Part shown: positions 51,815-60,708 of the stretch, one piece after another
Position numbering within the stretch: position 1 is the first letter of the stretch
How the letters are laid out: every line of letters starts with the position of its first letter
Assembly (NCBI GenBank): GCA_041916775.1
Contig: JAYRYZ010000014.1
Location: 62,001 to 126,000, forward strand
From: UBA2357 sp041916775
Lineage (GTDB): Bacteria; Pseudomonadota; Gammaproteobacteria; Burkholderiales; Rhodocyclaceae
Direction: 5' to 3'
DNA: 64,000 nt
Program-made: the position numbers and the translations under genes
Notes under the pieces: model-generated
Told to the model about the DNA's origin: nothing
Database searches by the model: none
What the model saw: the letters and a program-made list of their open reading frames with translations, nothing else

Positions 51815-53289
51815 GCCGCCTCGGTCGCCTCGGCTGGCATCGCCGGTGGCTCGCCGAGCGGCAGCCGGATCGTGAAGCAGGCCCCGCCCGCAGGCCGGTT
51901 CGAGGCCACGATGCGGCCGCCGTGCGCCTCCACGATGGTGCGCGCGATCGTGAGCCCCAGGCCGACCCCGCCCGCAGCCTCGGCATCGCCGCGCGCAAAG
52001 CGGGCGAACAGCGCCTCCGGGTCCGCCACCGCGATGCCCGGGCCCTGGTCGCTCACCGAGAGTTCCAGCCACGCGGCGTCCGCCCTCGCCGCGATGCCGA
52101 TGCACGACCCCGGTGGAGTATGGCGGACCGCGTTCTCGAGCAGGTTGCAGAGCACGCGTTCGAACAGCACCGCGTCGATCTCCACCAGCGGCAGATCCTG
52201 CGGCAGATCGAGTTCCATGCGGTGCCGGGTCAGGGCCTGCTTCATCGCACCGAGTGCGGCGCCGACCACCTCTTCGATCGGTTGCCACTCGCGCCGCAGC
52301 CTCAGCTTGCCGGATTGCAGCCGCGCGAGCTCAAGCAGTTTGTTCACACGCAGCGTGGTGCGCATCGCCTCGTCGCGGATCGCGTCGGCGAGCTCGCGTT
52401 GTTCGCCCGACAGCGCCGGCTGCGTCAGCGCAAGCGTCTCGGCGAGGCCGACCAGCGCGGTGAGCGGGGTGCGCAGGTCGTGCGAGAGCGCGCCGAGCAC
52501 CGAGTTGCGCAGGCGCTCGGAGGCCATCTCGACTTCCGTCGCGCGCGCGACCTCTTCGTAGTGGACGCGCTCGAGCGAAATCGCGATCAGCGTCGCGATC
52601 GTGCCGATCAGGGCGCGGGCTTCCTCGGTGGCGGGGAGCGCGCTTTCCGGCCACAGCTGCAACGTGCCGCGTTCGCGCATCGGCGCGGTGAGCGGGAAGC
52701 CGAGGGCGTTCTCCCGAGGTGGCGAGTCCGCAGGCGACCGTTCGCACGTGCCCAGCACGACGCCCTCGTTGGTGACGATGCACGATTGCAGTCCGAAGGC
52801 CTGCTCGATGGTGCGGGCCGCAATCTCGGCGATCTGCTCTGCGGACAGCGCTGCCGAGAGTTCGCGCGCAAGCTCGTACAGCGCGCTCGCCTGCGCCTCC
52901 CGCCGCTCGGCCTCGTCACGCTGCTGGCGCAGCCTGTCGGCGAGGTGTGCGGCGATGAGCGCGACCGCGAGCAGGACGATGAATGTCAGGAGGTACTGCA
53001 GGTCGCTGACCGCGAAGGTGAAGTGCGGCGGCACGAAGAGGAAATCCACCAGCGCCACCGACAGGAAGGCCGCGAGCACTGCCGGCCCGCGGCCGAGATG
53101 AATCGCGGTGAACAGCACCGCCAGCGGGAACAGCATCGCGATGTTGGCGAGTTCCAGGTGCCCCAGCAGCGGGTAGCAGAAGGCGGCGATGACCAGCACC
53201 GCGCCCGCGGCGACGAGATAGGCGCGCGCGCCGGTCGGTCGGGGCTTGCCCGGCGAGAAGAGCTTCGCCCTCAGGCGGCCCCGGGTCAT
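51811..53289 (-). CDS. KdpD-like sensor histidine kinase lacking the N-terminal sensor domain
   Basis: Membrane kinase of 492 aa. It corresponds to the C-terminal half of KdpD: a DUF4118 four-helix membrane block (about 22-116), a GAF-like domain (about 135-245), HisKA with H270 in LGALSHDLRTPLTALVG, and HATPase_c with NLLENAVRHTPPG, DQGPGIA and GLGLTIARTIVEAHGG. The ~400-residue N-terminal KdpD/Usp region of full-length KdpD (about 890 aa) is missing, and no upstream frame encodes it. It pairs with kdpE by 4-bp overlap. The signal sensed must differ in part from E. coli KdpD. Confidence 0.87.
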   Translation of the reverse strand: MTRGRLRAKLFSPGKPRPTGARAYLVAAGAVLVIAAFCYPLLGHLELANIAMLFPLAVLFTAIHLGRGPAVLAAFLSVALVDFLFVPPHFTFAVSDLQYLLTFIVLLAVALIAAHLADRLRQQRDEAERREAQASALYELARELSAALSAEQIAEIAARTIEQAFGLQSCIVTNEGVVLGTCERSPADSPPRENALGFPLTAPMRERGTLQLWPESALPATEEARALIGTIATLIAISLERVHYEEVARATEVEMASERLRNSVLGALSHDLRTPLTALVGLAETLALTQPALSGEQRELADAIRDEAMRTTLRVNKLLELARLQSGKLRLRREWQPIEEVVGAALGAMKQALTRHRMELDLPQDLPLVEIDAVLFERVLCNLLENAVRHTPPGSCIGIAARADAAWLELSVSDQGPGIAVADPEALFARFARGDAEAAGGVGLGLTIARTIVEAHGGRIVASNRPAGGACFTIRLPLGEPPAMPAEATEAA

Positions 53290-53316
53290 GGAGGGAGGCG
53301 GCTCACGCCGATCGGT

Positions 53317-54102
53317 TCAGCGGCCGCGGAAGACCGGGCTGCGCTTCGCGAGGAAGGCCTCGAGGCCTTCCCGGTAATCCTCGGTGTCGAGGAAGGCGAA
53401 GGCCGCGCGCTTTTCCTCGGCGCCGAGGGCGGACCCGTCCATCAGGCGGTGCACCCACTGCTTGTGCCAGCGCGCGACCAGCGGCGCGCCGGCGCGGATG
53501 CGTGCAGCGCTGGCGAGCGCCTCGTCCTGCACCCGCTCGTCGTCGACGACGCGGGTCAGGAGCCCCTTGCGCAGCGCCTCGTCGGCGTCGAGGATGCGCC
53601 CCTCGAGCAGAATCTCCAGCAGCACGGCGGGGCCCACCAGCGCGAGCAGCCCGGCCATCTCGCCCGGGTACATCGAGAAGCCGAGCCTGTTGATCGGGGC
53701 GCCGAAGCGTGCCGACGCACCGGCGATGCGCAGATCGCAGCAACCGGCGATCTCCAGCCCACCTCCGACGCAGGCGCCCTGAATCGCGGCGATGGTGGGG
53801 ATCGCGCATTGGCGGATCGCCTCCAGCGCCGCCGCCACGAGCCCGTCATGGTAGTGCAGGGCGTCATCCACGGTGGCGCGCACGCTGCGGAATTCCTCGA
53901 TGTCGCCGCCGGCCGCAAAGGCCTTGTCGCCAGCACCGCGGATGATCACGCAGCGCAGGCTGTCGTCCTCGGCGATTCGGTCGAATGCGGCCTTGAGCTG
54001 CACCCACATCGCCGCGTTGATCGCATTGAGTTTGGCCGGATTGGAGAGGACGAGCGTGGCGACGCCGTCCTGCGTCTCATGGAGGATCTCGCCTGTATTC
54101 AT
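53317..54102 (-). CDS. Enoyl-CoA hydratase/isomerase family protein
   Basis: Crotonase-fold enzyme of 261 aa. Features are NPAKLNAINAAMW, the first oxyanion-hole region GDKAFAAGGDIEEF, and the second block IQGACVGGGLEIAGCCDLRIAG. The usual second catalytic glutamate position falls in the segment NRLGFSMYPGEMA, which differs from canonical hydratases, so it may be an isomerase, hydrolase or decarboxylase of the superfamily. Start at 54102. It follows the GntR gene (142-bp gap) on the same strand and adjoins the propionate module, suggesting a role in acyl-CoA catabolism. Confidence 0.83.
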   Translation of the reverse strand: MNTGEILHETQDGVATLVLSNPAKLNAINAAMWVQLKAAFDRIAEDDSLRCVIIRGAGDKAFAAGGDIEEFRSVRATVDDALHYHDGLVAAALEAIRQCAIPTIAAIQGACVGGGLEIAGCCDLRIAGASARFGAPINRLGFSMYPGEMAGLLALVGPAVLLEILLEGRILDADEALRKGLLTRVVDDERVQDEALASAARIRAGAPLVARWHKQWVHRLMDGSALGAEEKRAAFAFLDTEDYREGLEAFLAKRSPVFRGR

Positions 54103-54244
54103 TTCGTGGTCTTGATGCGGGGAGCGTTGCTGACAACGGGGCGTGCATGATCGCACATCCGCGATCTCGCGCGCTGGGCGCACGGGTGCGTTCGCCCTCG
54201 AACGCCTGGCGTGAGGCCCAAGCGTGACGATTGTGCGTCGCGCT

Positions 54245-54919
54245 TCAGGCGACGCGCGAGCGGCTGTTGTCGGCGATGCGCACCAGCGCTGCGCGGCCGC
54301 TGACGATGTGCGCGCGCATGTGCTGTTCCGCCTGGGCTGGTTGGTGCGCGGCGAGCGCGGCGAGGATGTCGCGATGCTCGGCAAGCGACTGCTCCAGCCG
54401 TCCTTCGGTAAACAACGAGTGGTGGCGCGACAGCTTGATGACCTTGCGCAGGTCCTCGATCACGTTGGTGAGCCGTGTGTTGCCGGCAATGTCCTGTACC
54501 GCGCGGTGAAAGGCCTGGTTGGCCTCGAAGAAGCCGTCGATGTCGTTCGAGGCCGCGGCGGCCTCGAGACGCGCATGGATCGCTTCGAGTTCGGCCAACT
54601 GGGCCTTGCTCGCCTTGGCGGCGGTCTCGGACGCACAGCGGCCTTCGAGCATCTCCAGAATGGCGAACACCTCGTCGAGGTCACGCTCCGAGATCTCGGT
54701 GACGTAGCAGCCGCGGCGCGGCTTGAGCGTCACCAGGCCTTCGGAGGCGAGCACCTTCAGCGCCTCGCGCAGCGGCGTGCGCGAGATGCCGTACTGGTCC
54801 GCCAGCGCCTGCTCGTCTATCCAGGTGCCCGGCGCGAGGTCGTGCGAGTAAATCCGCTGCCGCAAGCGTTCGGCAACTTCCTGGTAGAGCGCAATCGGCG
54901 CGATACGGGACGTGGTCAT
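54245..54919 (-). CDS. GntR-family (FCD domain) transcriptional regulator
   Basis: Regulator of 224 aa with an N-terminal winged helix (DEQALADQYGISRTPLREALKVLASEGLV) and an all-helical FCD ligand-binding domain containing the metal-binding histidine positions (FHRAVQDIAGN and LAEHRDILAAL). FCD regulators often respond to organic acids or acyl-CoA-derived ligands. It is divergent from the methylmalonyl-CoA mutase operon, whose promoter carries a dyad, so it probably controls that operon. The link is inferred from position. Confidence 0.88.
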   Translation of the reverse strand: MTTSRIAPIALYQEVAERLRQRIYSHDLAPGTWIDEQALADQYGISRTPLREALKVLASEGLVTLKPRRGCYVTEISERDLDEVFAILEMLEGRCASETAAKASKAQLAELEAIHARLEAAAASNDIDGFFEANQAFHRAVQDIAGNTRLTNVIEDLRKVIKLSRHHSLFTEGRLEQSLAEHRDILAALAAHQPAQAEQHMRAHIVSGRAALVRIADNSRSRVA

Positions 54920-55017
54920 GGCGTTTCAGTGTGCGCGTTGGATGGGCCAGCAATGGCCGGTGGCCGTTTGGGGCGCAGGCCAGTGTCGAAATACTGAACG
55001 TTCTGGCAAGGATGGAG

Positions 55018-55047
55018 TTGCATTCATAATTATGGATAAAGTATTAT
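55018..55047 (+). promoter_or_regulatory. Candidate promoter and operator dyad of the mutase operon
   Basis: TTGCAT (55018-55023) and TATTAT (55042-55047) with an 18-bp spacer form a sigma70-like promoter in an AT-rich patch. An inverted repeat ATAAT (55026-55030) / ATTAT (55043-55047) overlaps it and could bind the divergently encoded GntR regulator. Transcription from here would give a leader of about 250 nt. Confidence 0.55.
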
Positions 55048-55053
55048 TGCCTT

Positions 55054-55303
55054 TCTGCAGCAAGTCAACTTCCGTTGCATGGCGTGGCTAGGGAGACTTC
55101 GGAGAAAATCCGAAGCGAGGGAGAGGGAACGCGCCGTGCAATGGAGCGCCGACGGCCACCCGGGGCGATCTCGCCGCGGGTGGTCTCGTCGTCGCGCCGG
55201 GAGGGTGTCCGTTGCGTCGGCGAACCAGCCCGGCTGTCAAGGCGACTTGCAAATCCAAAATTACGAAACCGCGCCGCGCCCGGCGCCTGCATCCGAGAGG
55301 TCA
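55054..55303 (+). promoter_or_regulatory. Long, structured 5' leader of the mutase gene
   Basis: The leader has no convincing gene. It contains a perfect 7-bp hairpin (CTTCGGA 55097-55103 with TCCGAAG 55109-55115, loop GAAAA). It also has a very stable hairpin at 55156-55183 (CCACCCG with CGGGTGG, and GGCG with CGCC nested inside), extendable by GACG/CGTC. I do not recognise a known riboswitch class; the conserved blocks of the cobalamin riboswitch are absent. It may be a regulatory RNA or just GC-rich leader. Confidence 0.4.
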
Positions 55304-57469
55304 ATGATGTCCAAGCCCGAACATCCGGTCTATCCGCAACCCAGCCTGGATGCCTGGAAGAAGGCCGCTGCCAAGCACGCGCCGGAAGGCAATCTCGACA
55401 ACCTGAACTGGATCACCCCCGAGGGGCTGACCGTCAAGCCGCTCTATACCGCGGAAGACACGCGCGAACTCGCGCATGCCGATACCCTGCCGGGGTTCGA
55501 GCCCTTCCTGCGCGGCCCGCAGCCGACGATGTACGCGGTCAAGCCGTGGACCATCCGCCAGTACGCCGGCTTCTCGACCGCCGAGGCGTCGAACGCCTTC
55601 TATCGCAAGGCGCTCGCCGCCGGTGGCCAGGGCGTGTCGGTGGCCTTCGACCTCGCCACCCACCGCGGCTACGACTCCGATCATCCGCGTGTCACCGGCG
55701 ACGTCGGCAAGGCGGGCGTGGCGATCGACTCGGTCGAGGACATGAAGATCCTGTTCGACGGCATCCCGCTCGACAAGGTGTCGGTGTCGATGACCATGAA
55801 CGGCGCGGTGCTGCCCATTCTCGCGGGCTACATCATCGCGGCGGAAGAGCAGGGCGTCAGCCAGGACAAGCTCTCGGGCACGATCCAGAACGACATCCTG
55901 AAAGAATTCATGGTGCGGAACACCTACATCTATCCGCCCACCCCGTCGATGAAGATCATCGCCGACATCTTCGGCTACACCGCACAGCACATGCCGAAGT
56001 TCAACAGCATCTCGATCTCCGGTTACCACATCCAGGAAGCGGGCGCGAACCAGGCGATCGAACTCGCCTTCACGCTGGCCGACGGGCTGGAGTACGTGCG
56101 CACCGGCATCAACTCCGGCATGGACGTCGATACCTTCGCCGGCCGCCTGTCCTTCTTCTGGGCGGTGGGCATGAACTTCTACCTCGAGATCGCCAAGATG
56201 CGCGCCGCGCGTCTGCTGTGGTGGCGCATCATGAAGCAGTTCAACCCGAAGAGCGCGAAGTCGATGATGCTGCGCACCCACTCGCAGACATCGGGCTGGT
56301 CGCTCACCGAGCAGGATCCGTACAACAACGTGGTGCGCACCACCATCGAGGCGATGGCCGCAGTGTTCGGCGGCACCCAGTCGCTGCACACCAACGCGCT
56401 CGACGAAGCGATCGCGCTGCCCACCGAGTTCTCCGCGCGCATCGCGCGCAACACCCAGATCATCATCCAGGAAGAGACCCACATCTGTAACGTGGTGGAC
56501 CCCTGGGCGGGCTCCTACATGATGGAGAAGCTCACCCAGGACATGGCCGACAAGGCGTGGGCGCTGATCGAGGAGATCGAGGCCATGGGCGGCATGACCA
56601 AGGCGGTCGAGTCCGGCTGGGCGAAGATGAAGGTCGAGGAGTGCGCCGCCGACAAGCAGGCGCGCATCGACTCCGGCAAGGATGTCATCGTTGGCGTGAA
56701 CAAGTACAAGCTCGCCAAGGAAGACCCGATCGAGATCCTCGACATCGACAACCACGCGGTGCGCGAGTCGCAGATCGCGCGTCTCGCCAAGGTGCGCGCG
56801 AGCCGCGACAGCGCCGCGGTGCAGGCGGCGCTGGATGCGCTGACCAAGTGCGCCGAGACGGGCGAGGGCAACCTGCTCGACCTGTCGGTGAAGGCGGTGC
56901 GCCTGCGCGCCACCGTGGGCGAGATCTCCGATGCGCTCGAGAAGGTGTTCGGCCGCTATCGCGCGAACCCGCAGGCGGTGTCCGGCGTGTATGGCGCGGT
57001 GGTCGAGAACGACAGCGACTGGCAGGCGCTCAAGGCCGACATCGAGGCCTTCGTCGCCGAGGAAGGTCGTCGTCCGCGCATCATGATCGCCAAGCTCGGC
57101 CAGGACGGCCACGACCGCGGCGCCAAGGTGGTGGCTTCGGCGTTTGCCGACCTCGGCTTCGACATCGACATCGGCCCGCTCTTCCAGACCCCGGAAGAGG
57201 CCGCTCGCCATGCGGTCGAGAACGACGTGCACGCCGTCGGCTGCTCCAGCCTCGCTGCCGGCCACAAGACGCTGGTGCCGCAGATCATCAACGAGTTGAA
57301 GCGCCTCGGTGCTGACGACATCATCACCTTCGTCGGCGGCGTGATCCCCGCGCAGGACTATGATGCGCTCTACGCCGCCGGCGCCAAGGGCATCTTCGGT
57401 CCGGGCACGCCGATCCAGACCGCCGCGCGCGAGGTGCTGAAGCAGATCCGCGCGGCGAAGGCGGCCTGA
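55304..57469 (+). CDS. scpA: Methylmalonyl-CoA mutase, B12-dependent
   Basis: Single-chain mutase of 721 aa that interconverts (R)-methylmalonyl-CoA and succinyl-CoA with adenosylcobalamin. The N-terminal TIM-barrel has QPTMYAVKPWTIRQYAGFSTAEASN and FDLATHRGYDSDHPR. The C-terminal B12 domain has the D-x-H-x-x-G motif D601-G-H603-D-R-G606, with H603 the cobalt ligand. Start at 55304 (ATGATG) with a GAGAGG site; the in-frame extension to 55079 lies in the structured leader. It leads an operon with the toxin-antitoxin pair and meaB, and is the main B12 consumer here. Confidence 0.95.
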   Translation: MMSKPEHPVYPQPSLDAWKKAAAKHAPEGNLDNLNWITPEGLTVKPLYTAEDTRELAHADTLPGFEPFLRGPQPTMYAVKPWTIRQYAGFSTAEASNAFYRKALAAGGQGVSVAFDLATHRGYDSDHPRVTGDVGKAGVAIDSVEDMKILFDGIPLDKVSVSMTMNGAVLPILAGYIIAAEEQGVSQDKLSGTIQNDILKEFMVRNTYIYPPTPSMKIIADIFGYTAQHMPKFNSISISGYHIQEAGANQAIELAFTLADGLEYVRTGINSGMDVDTFAGRLSFFWAVGMNFYLEIAKMRAARLLWWRIMKQFNPKSAKSMMLRTHSQTSGWSLTEQDPYNNVVRTTIEAMAAVFGGTQSLHTNALDEAIALPTEFSARIARNTQIIIQEETHICNVVDPWAGSYMMEKLTQDMADKAWALIEEIEAMGGMTKAVESGWAKMKVEECAADKQARIDSGKDVIVGVNKYKLAKEDPIEILDIDNHAVRESQIARLAKVRASRDSAAVQAALDALTKCAETGEGNLLDLSVKAVRLRATVGEISDALEKVFGRYRANPQAVSGVYGAVVENDSDWQALKADIEAFVAEEGRRPRIMIAKLGQDGHDRGAKVVASAFADLGFDIDIGPLFQTPEEAARHAVENDVHAVGCSSLAAGHKTLVPQIINELKRLGADDIITFVGGVIPAQDYDALYAAGAKGIFGPGTPIQTAAREVLKQIRAAKAA

Positions 57470-57496
57470 GAAGAGCGCATCGACAAGGAGAACGTC

Positions 57497-57724
57497 ATGA
57501 ACCAGTTTGGCGACCGCATTACCTTGGAGCCGGGCAAGCGCGGCGGCAGGCCTTGCGTGCGCGGCATGCGGATCACGGTTTATGACGTGCTCGGCTGGCT
57601 TGCATCAGGGATGAGCGAGTCGGACATCCTTGCCGATTACCCCGAGCTGGAGGCCGCGGATATCCGCGCCTGCCTCGCATTTGCCGCCAGCCGGGAGTTG
57701 CGCATGTCGAGGGTCGCCGCTTGA
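57497..57724 (+). CDS. DUF433 antitoxin-like protein
   Basis: Protein of 75 aa, DUF433 family, a small helix-turn-helix type found as antitoxin next to DUF5615 toxins. The signature is ITLEPGKRGGRPCVRGMRITVYDVLGWLASGMS followed (in part) by DILADYPELEAADIRACLAFA. A GGAG ribosome site precedes it. It starts 28 bp after the mutase and its stop overlaps the toxin start by 4 bp (TTGA). Placement inside the mutase-meaB operon is unusual. Confidence 0.85.
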   Translation: MNQFGDRITLEPGKRGGRPCVRGMRITVYDVLGWLASGMSESDILADYPELEAADIRACLAFAASRELRMSRVAA

Positions 57725-58053
57725 AGTTGCTGCTGGATCAGAATCTGTCGCGACGACTTTTGCCTCAGCTTGAAAAGGTGTTTCCTGGTTCGAGCCATGT
57801 GCAGTTGCTTGGGATGGAGTCTGCCAGTGACGTGGAGTTATGGCGGTTCGCGTCGGACAACGACTTCGTGATTGTTTCGAAGGATGTGGATTTCCTCGAG
57901 ATGCAGCTTTTGCGCGGATATCCGCCGAAGATCGTGTGGTTGAACTGCGGCAATGTGTCCAACGCGGTGTTGCGCGAGCGGCTCGCGAGTCGCCTCGCCG
58001 AGATCGGGGTCGCGCTCGAGATGGACGATGTGGGTGTAGTGGAAATTGAATAA
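57721..58053 (+). CDS. DUF5615 PIN-like toxin
   Basis: Protein of 110 aa with the PIN-like fold of DUF5615. Acidic residues at D6 (LLLDQNLSRRL) and D55/D57 (VSKDVDFLEM) match the metal-binding site of a putative RNase. The start is TTG at 57721, overlapping the antitoxin stop, which implies coupled translation. Codon use is lower in GC than in flanking genes. The 3' end overlaps the predicted TTG start of meaB. Toxicity is inferred from family. Confidence 0.83.
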   Translation: MKLLLDQNLSRRLLPQLEKVFPGSSHVQLLGMESASDVELWRFASDNDFVIVSKDVDFLEMQLLRGYPPKIVWLNCGNVSNAVLRERLASRLAEIGVALEMDDVGVVEIE

Positions 58054-59047
58054 GGCCGATCAGCATCTTCTCGCTCTGAGCCCGGTGGATCACGCATTGG
58101 TCGAGGGTGTCCTCGCCCGTCAGCTGCGTCCGCTGGCGAAGACGATCACCCTCATCGAGTCCACCCGCCCCGACCACCAGGTGCGTGCGCGGCAGGTGCT
58201 CGAGGCGCTGCTGCCGCACACCGGGCGGGCGATGCGAGTGGGGATCTCTGGCGTGCCGGGGGTGGGCAAGTCCACCTTCATCGAGGCGCTCGGCTTGCAC
58301 CTGATCGCGCAGGGGCTGCGGGTGGCGGTGCTGGCGGTGGATCCGTCGTCGTCGGTCACGGGCGGCTCCATCCTCGGCGACAAGACGCGCATGGAGCTCC
58401 TGAGCCAGAACCCGGCGGCGTTCATCCGCCCCAGCCCGTCGGCGTGCAGCCTGGGCGGGGTCGCGGACAAGACGCGCGAGACGCTGCTGGCGTGCGAAGC
58501 GGCGGGCTTCGACGTGGTGATCGTCGAGACGGTGGGCGTGGGCCAGTCCGAGACTGCGGTGGCGGGGATGACCGACATCTTCTGCCTGCTGCAGCTCCCC
58601 AACGCGGGTGACGACCTGCAGGCGATCAAGAAGGGCATCATGGAGATCGCCGACCTCATCGTCATCAACAAGGCGGACATCGACCCGGCCGCCGCGATGC
58701 GCGCGAAGTCGCAGATCAAGACCGCGCTGCACATGCTGCGGCCGATGAGCCCGAACTGGACGGTACCGGTGCTGACCCTGTCGGCGCTGCAGAAGGACGG
58801 CATCGCCGAGTTCTGGGATACGGTGGTGCGCTATCGCGACACGCTCACGCAGTCCGGCGAGTTCGAAGCGAAGCGGCGCCACCAGGCGCTGGCGTGGATG
58901 TGGGACATGATCGACAGCGGGCTGCGGCAGCGTTTTCGCAGTCACGCGCGGGTGAGGGACGAGCTGCCCGGCATCGCCGCGGCGGTGGAGGCCGGCGGCA
59001 TGACCGCCTCGGCCGCCGCGATGCGGCTGCTCGCTCATCTGGGTTGA
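58046..59047 (+). CDS. meaB: Methylmalonyl-CoA mutase G-protein chaperone MeaB
   Basis: GTPase of 333 aa (ArgK/MeaB family, human MMAA) that gates cofactor loading and protects the mutase from inactivation. The P-loop GVPGVGKS is at 69-76, with switch regions VLAVDPSSSVTGGSILGDKTRM and the ETVGVGQSE segment, and NKAD as the guanine-specificity motif. The TTG start at 58046 lies within the toxin gene; a GTG at 58085 (residue 14) is another option. Position after the mutase supports the role. Confidence 0.93.
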   Translation: MNKADQHLLALSPVDHALVEGVLARQLRPLAKTITLIESTRPDHQVRARQVLEALLPHTGRAMRVGISGVPGVGKSTFIEALGLHLIAQGLRVAVLAVDPSSSVTGGSILGDKTRMELLSQNPAAFIRPSPSACSLGGVADKTRETLLACEAAGFDVVIVETVGVGQSETAVAGMTDIFCLLQLPNAGDDLQAIKKGIMEIADLIVINKADIDPAAAMRAKSQIKTALHMLRPMSPNWTVPVLTLSALQKDGIAEFWDTVVRYRDTLTQSGEFEAKRRHQALAWMWDMIDSGLRQRFRSHARVRDELPGIAAAVEAGGMTASAAAMRLLAHLG

Positions 59048-59152
59048 GTTCTGGACGTGCCGTTTTGGCGGCGCGTCCGCGGTTTTTGTGTGTAGGGATG
59101 CCCCGTGCGGTGCGGCGGGGCGTTGAAGGGAAATTCCTCCAGGAGGTCATCA

Positions 59153-60685
<1,533 letters not shown>

Positions 60686-60708
60686 TCCGCGCACAAGGAA
60701 AACGATAA

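Noticed and set aside
55079..55303. N-terminal extension of methylmalonyl-CoA mutase
   Set aside because: The frame is open but rich in arginine, unlike family N termini, and overlaps the structured leader; a good ribosome site precedes 55304.
55301..57265. Long antisense frame opposite the mutase (and another at 60520-62457 opposite pccA)
   Set aside because: Same compositional artefact; the sense frames are conserved enzymes with intact motifs.
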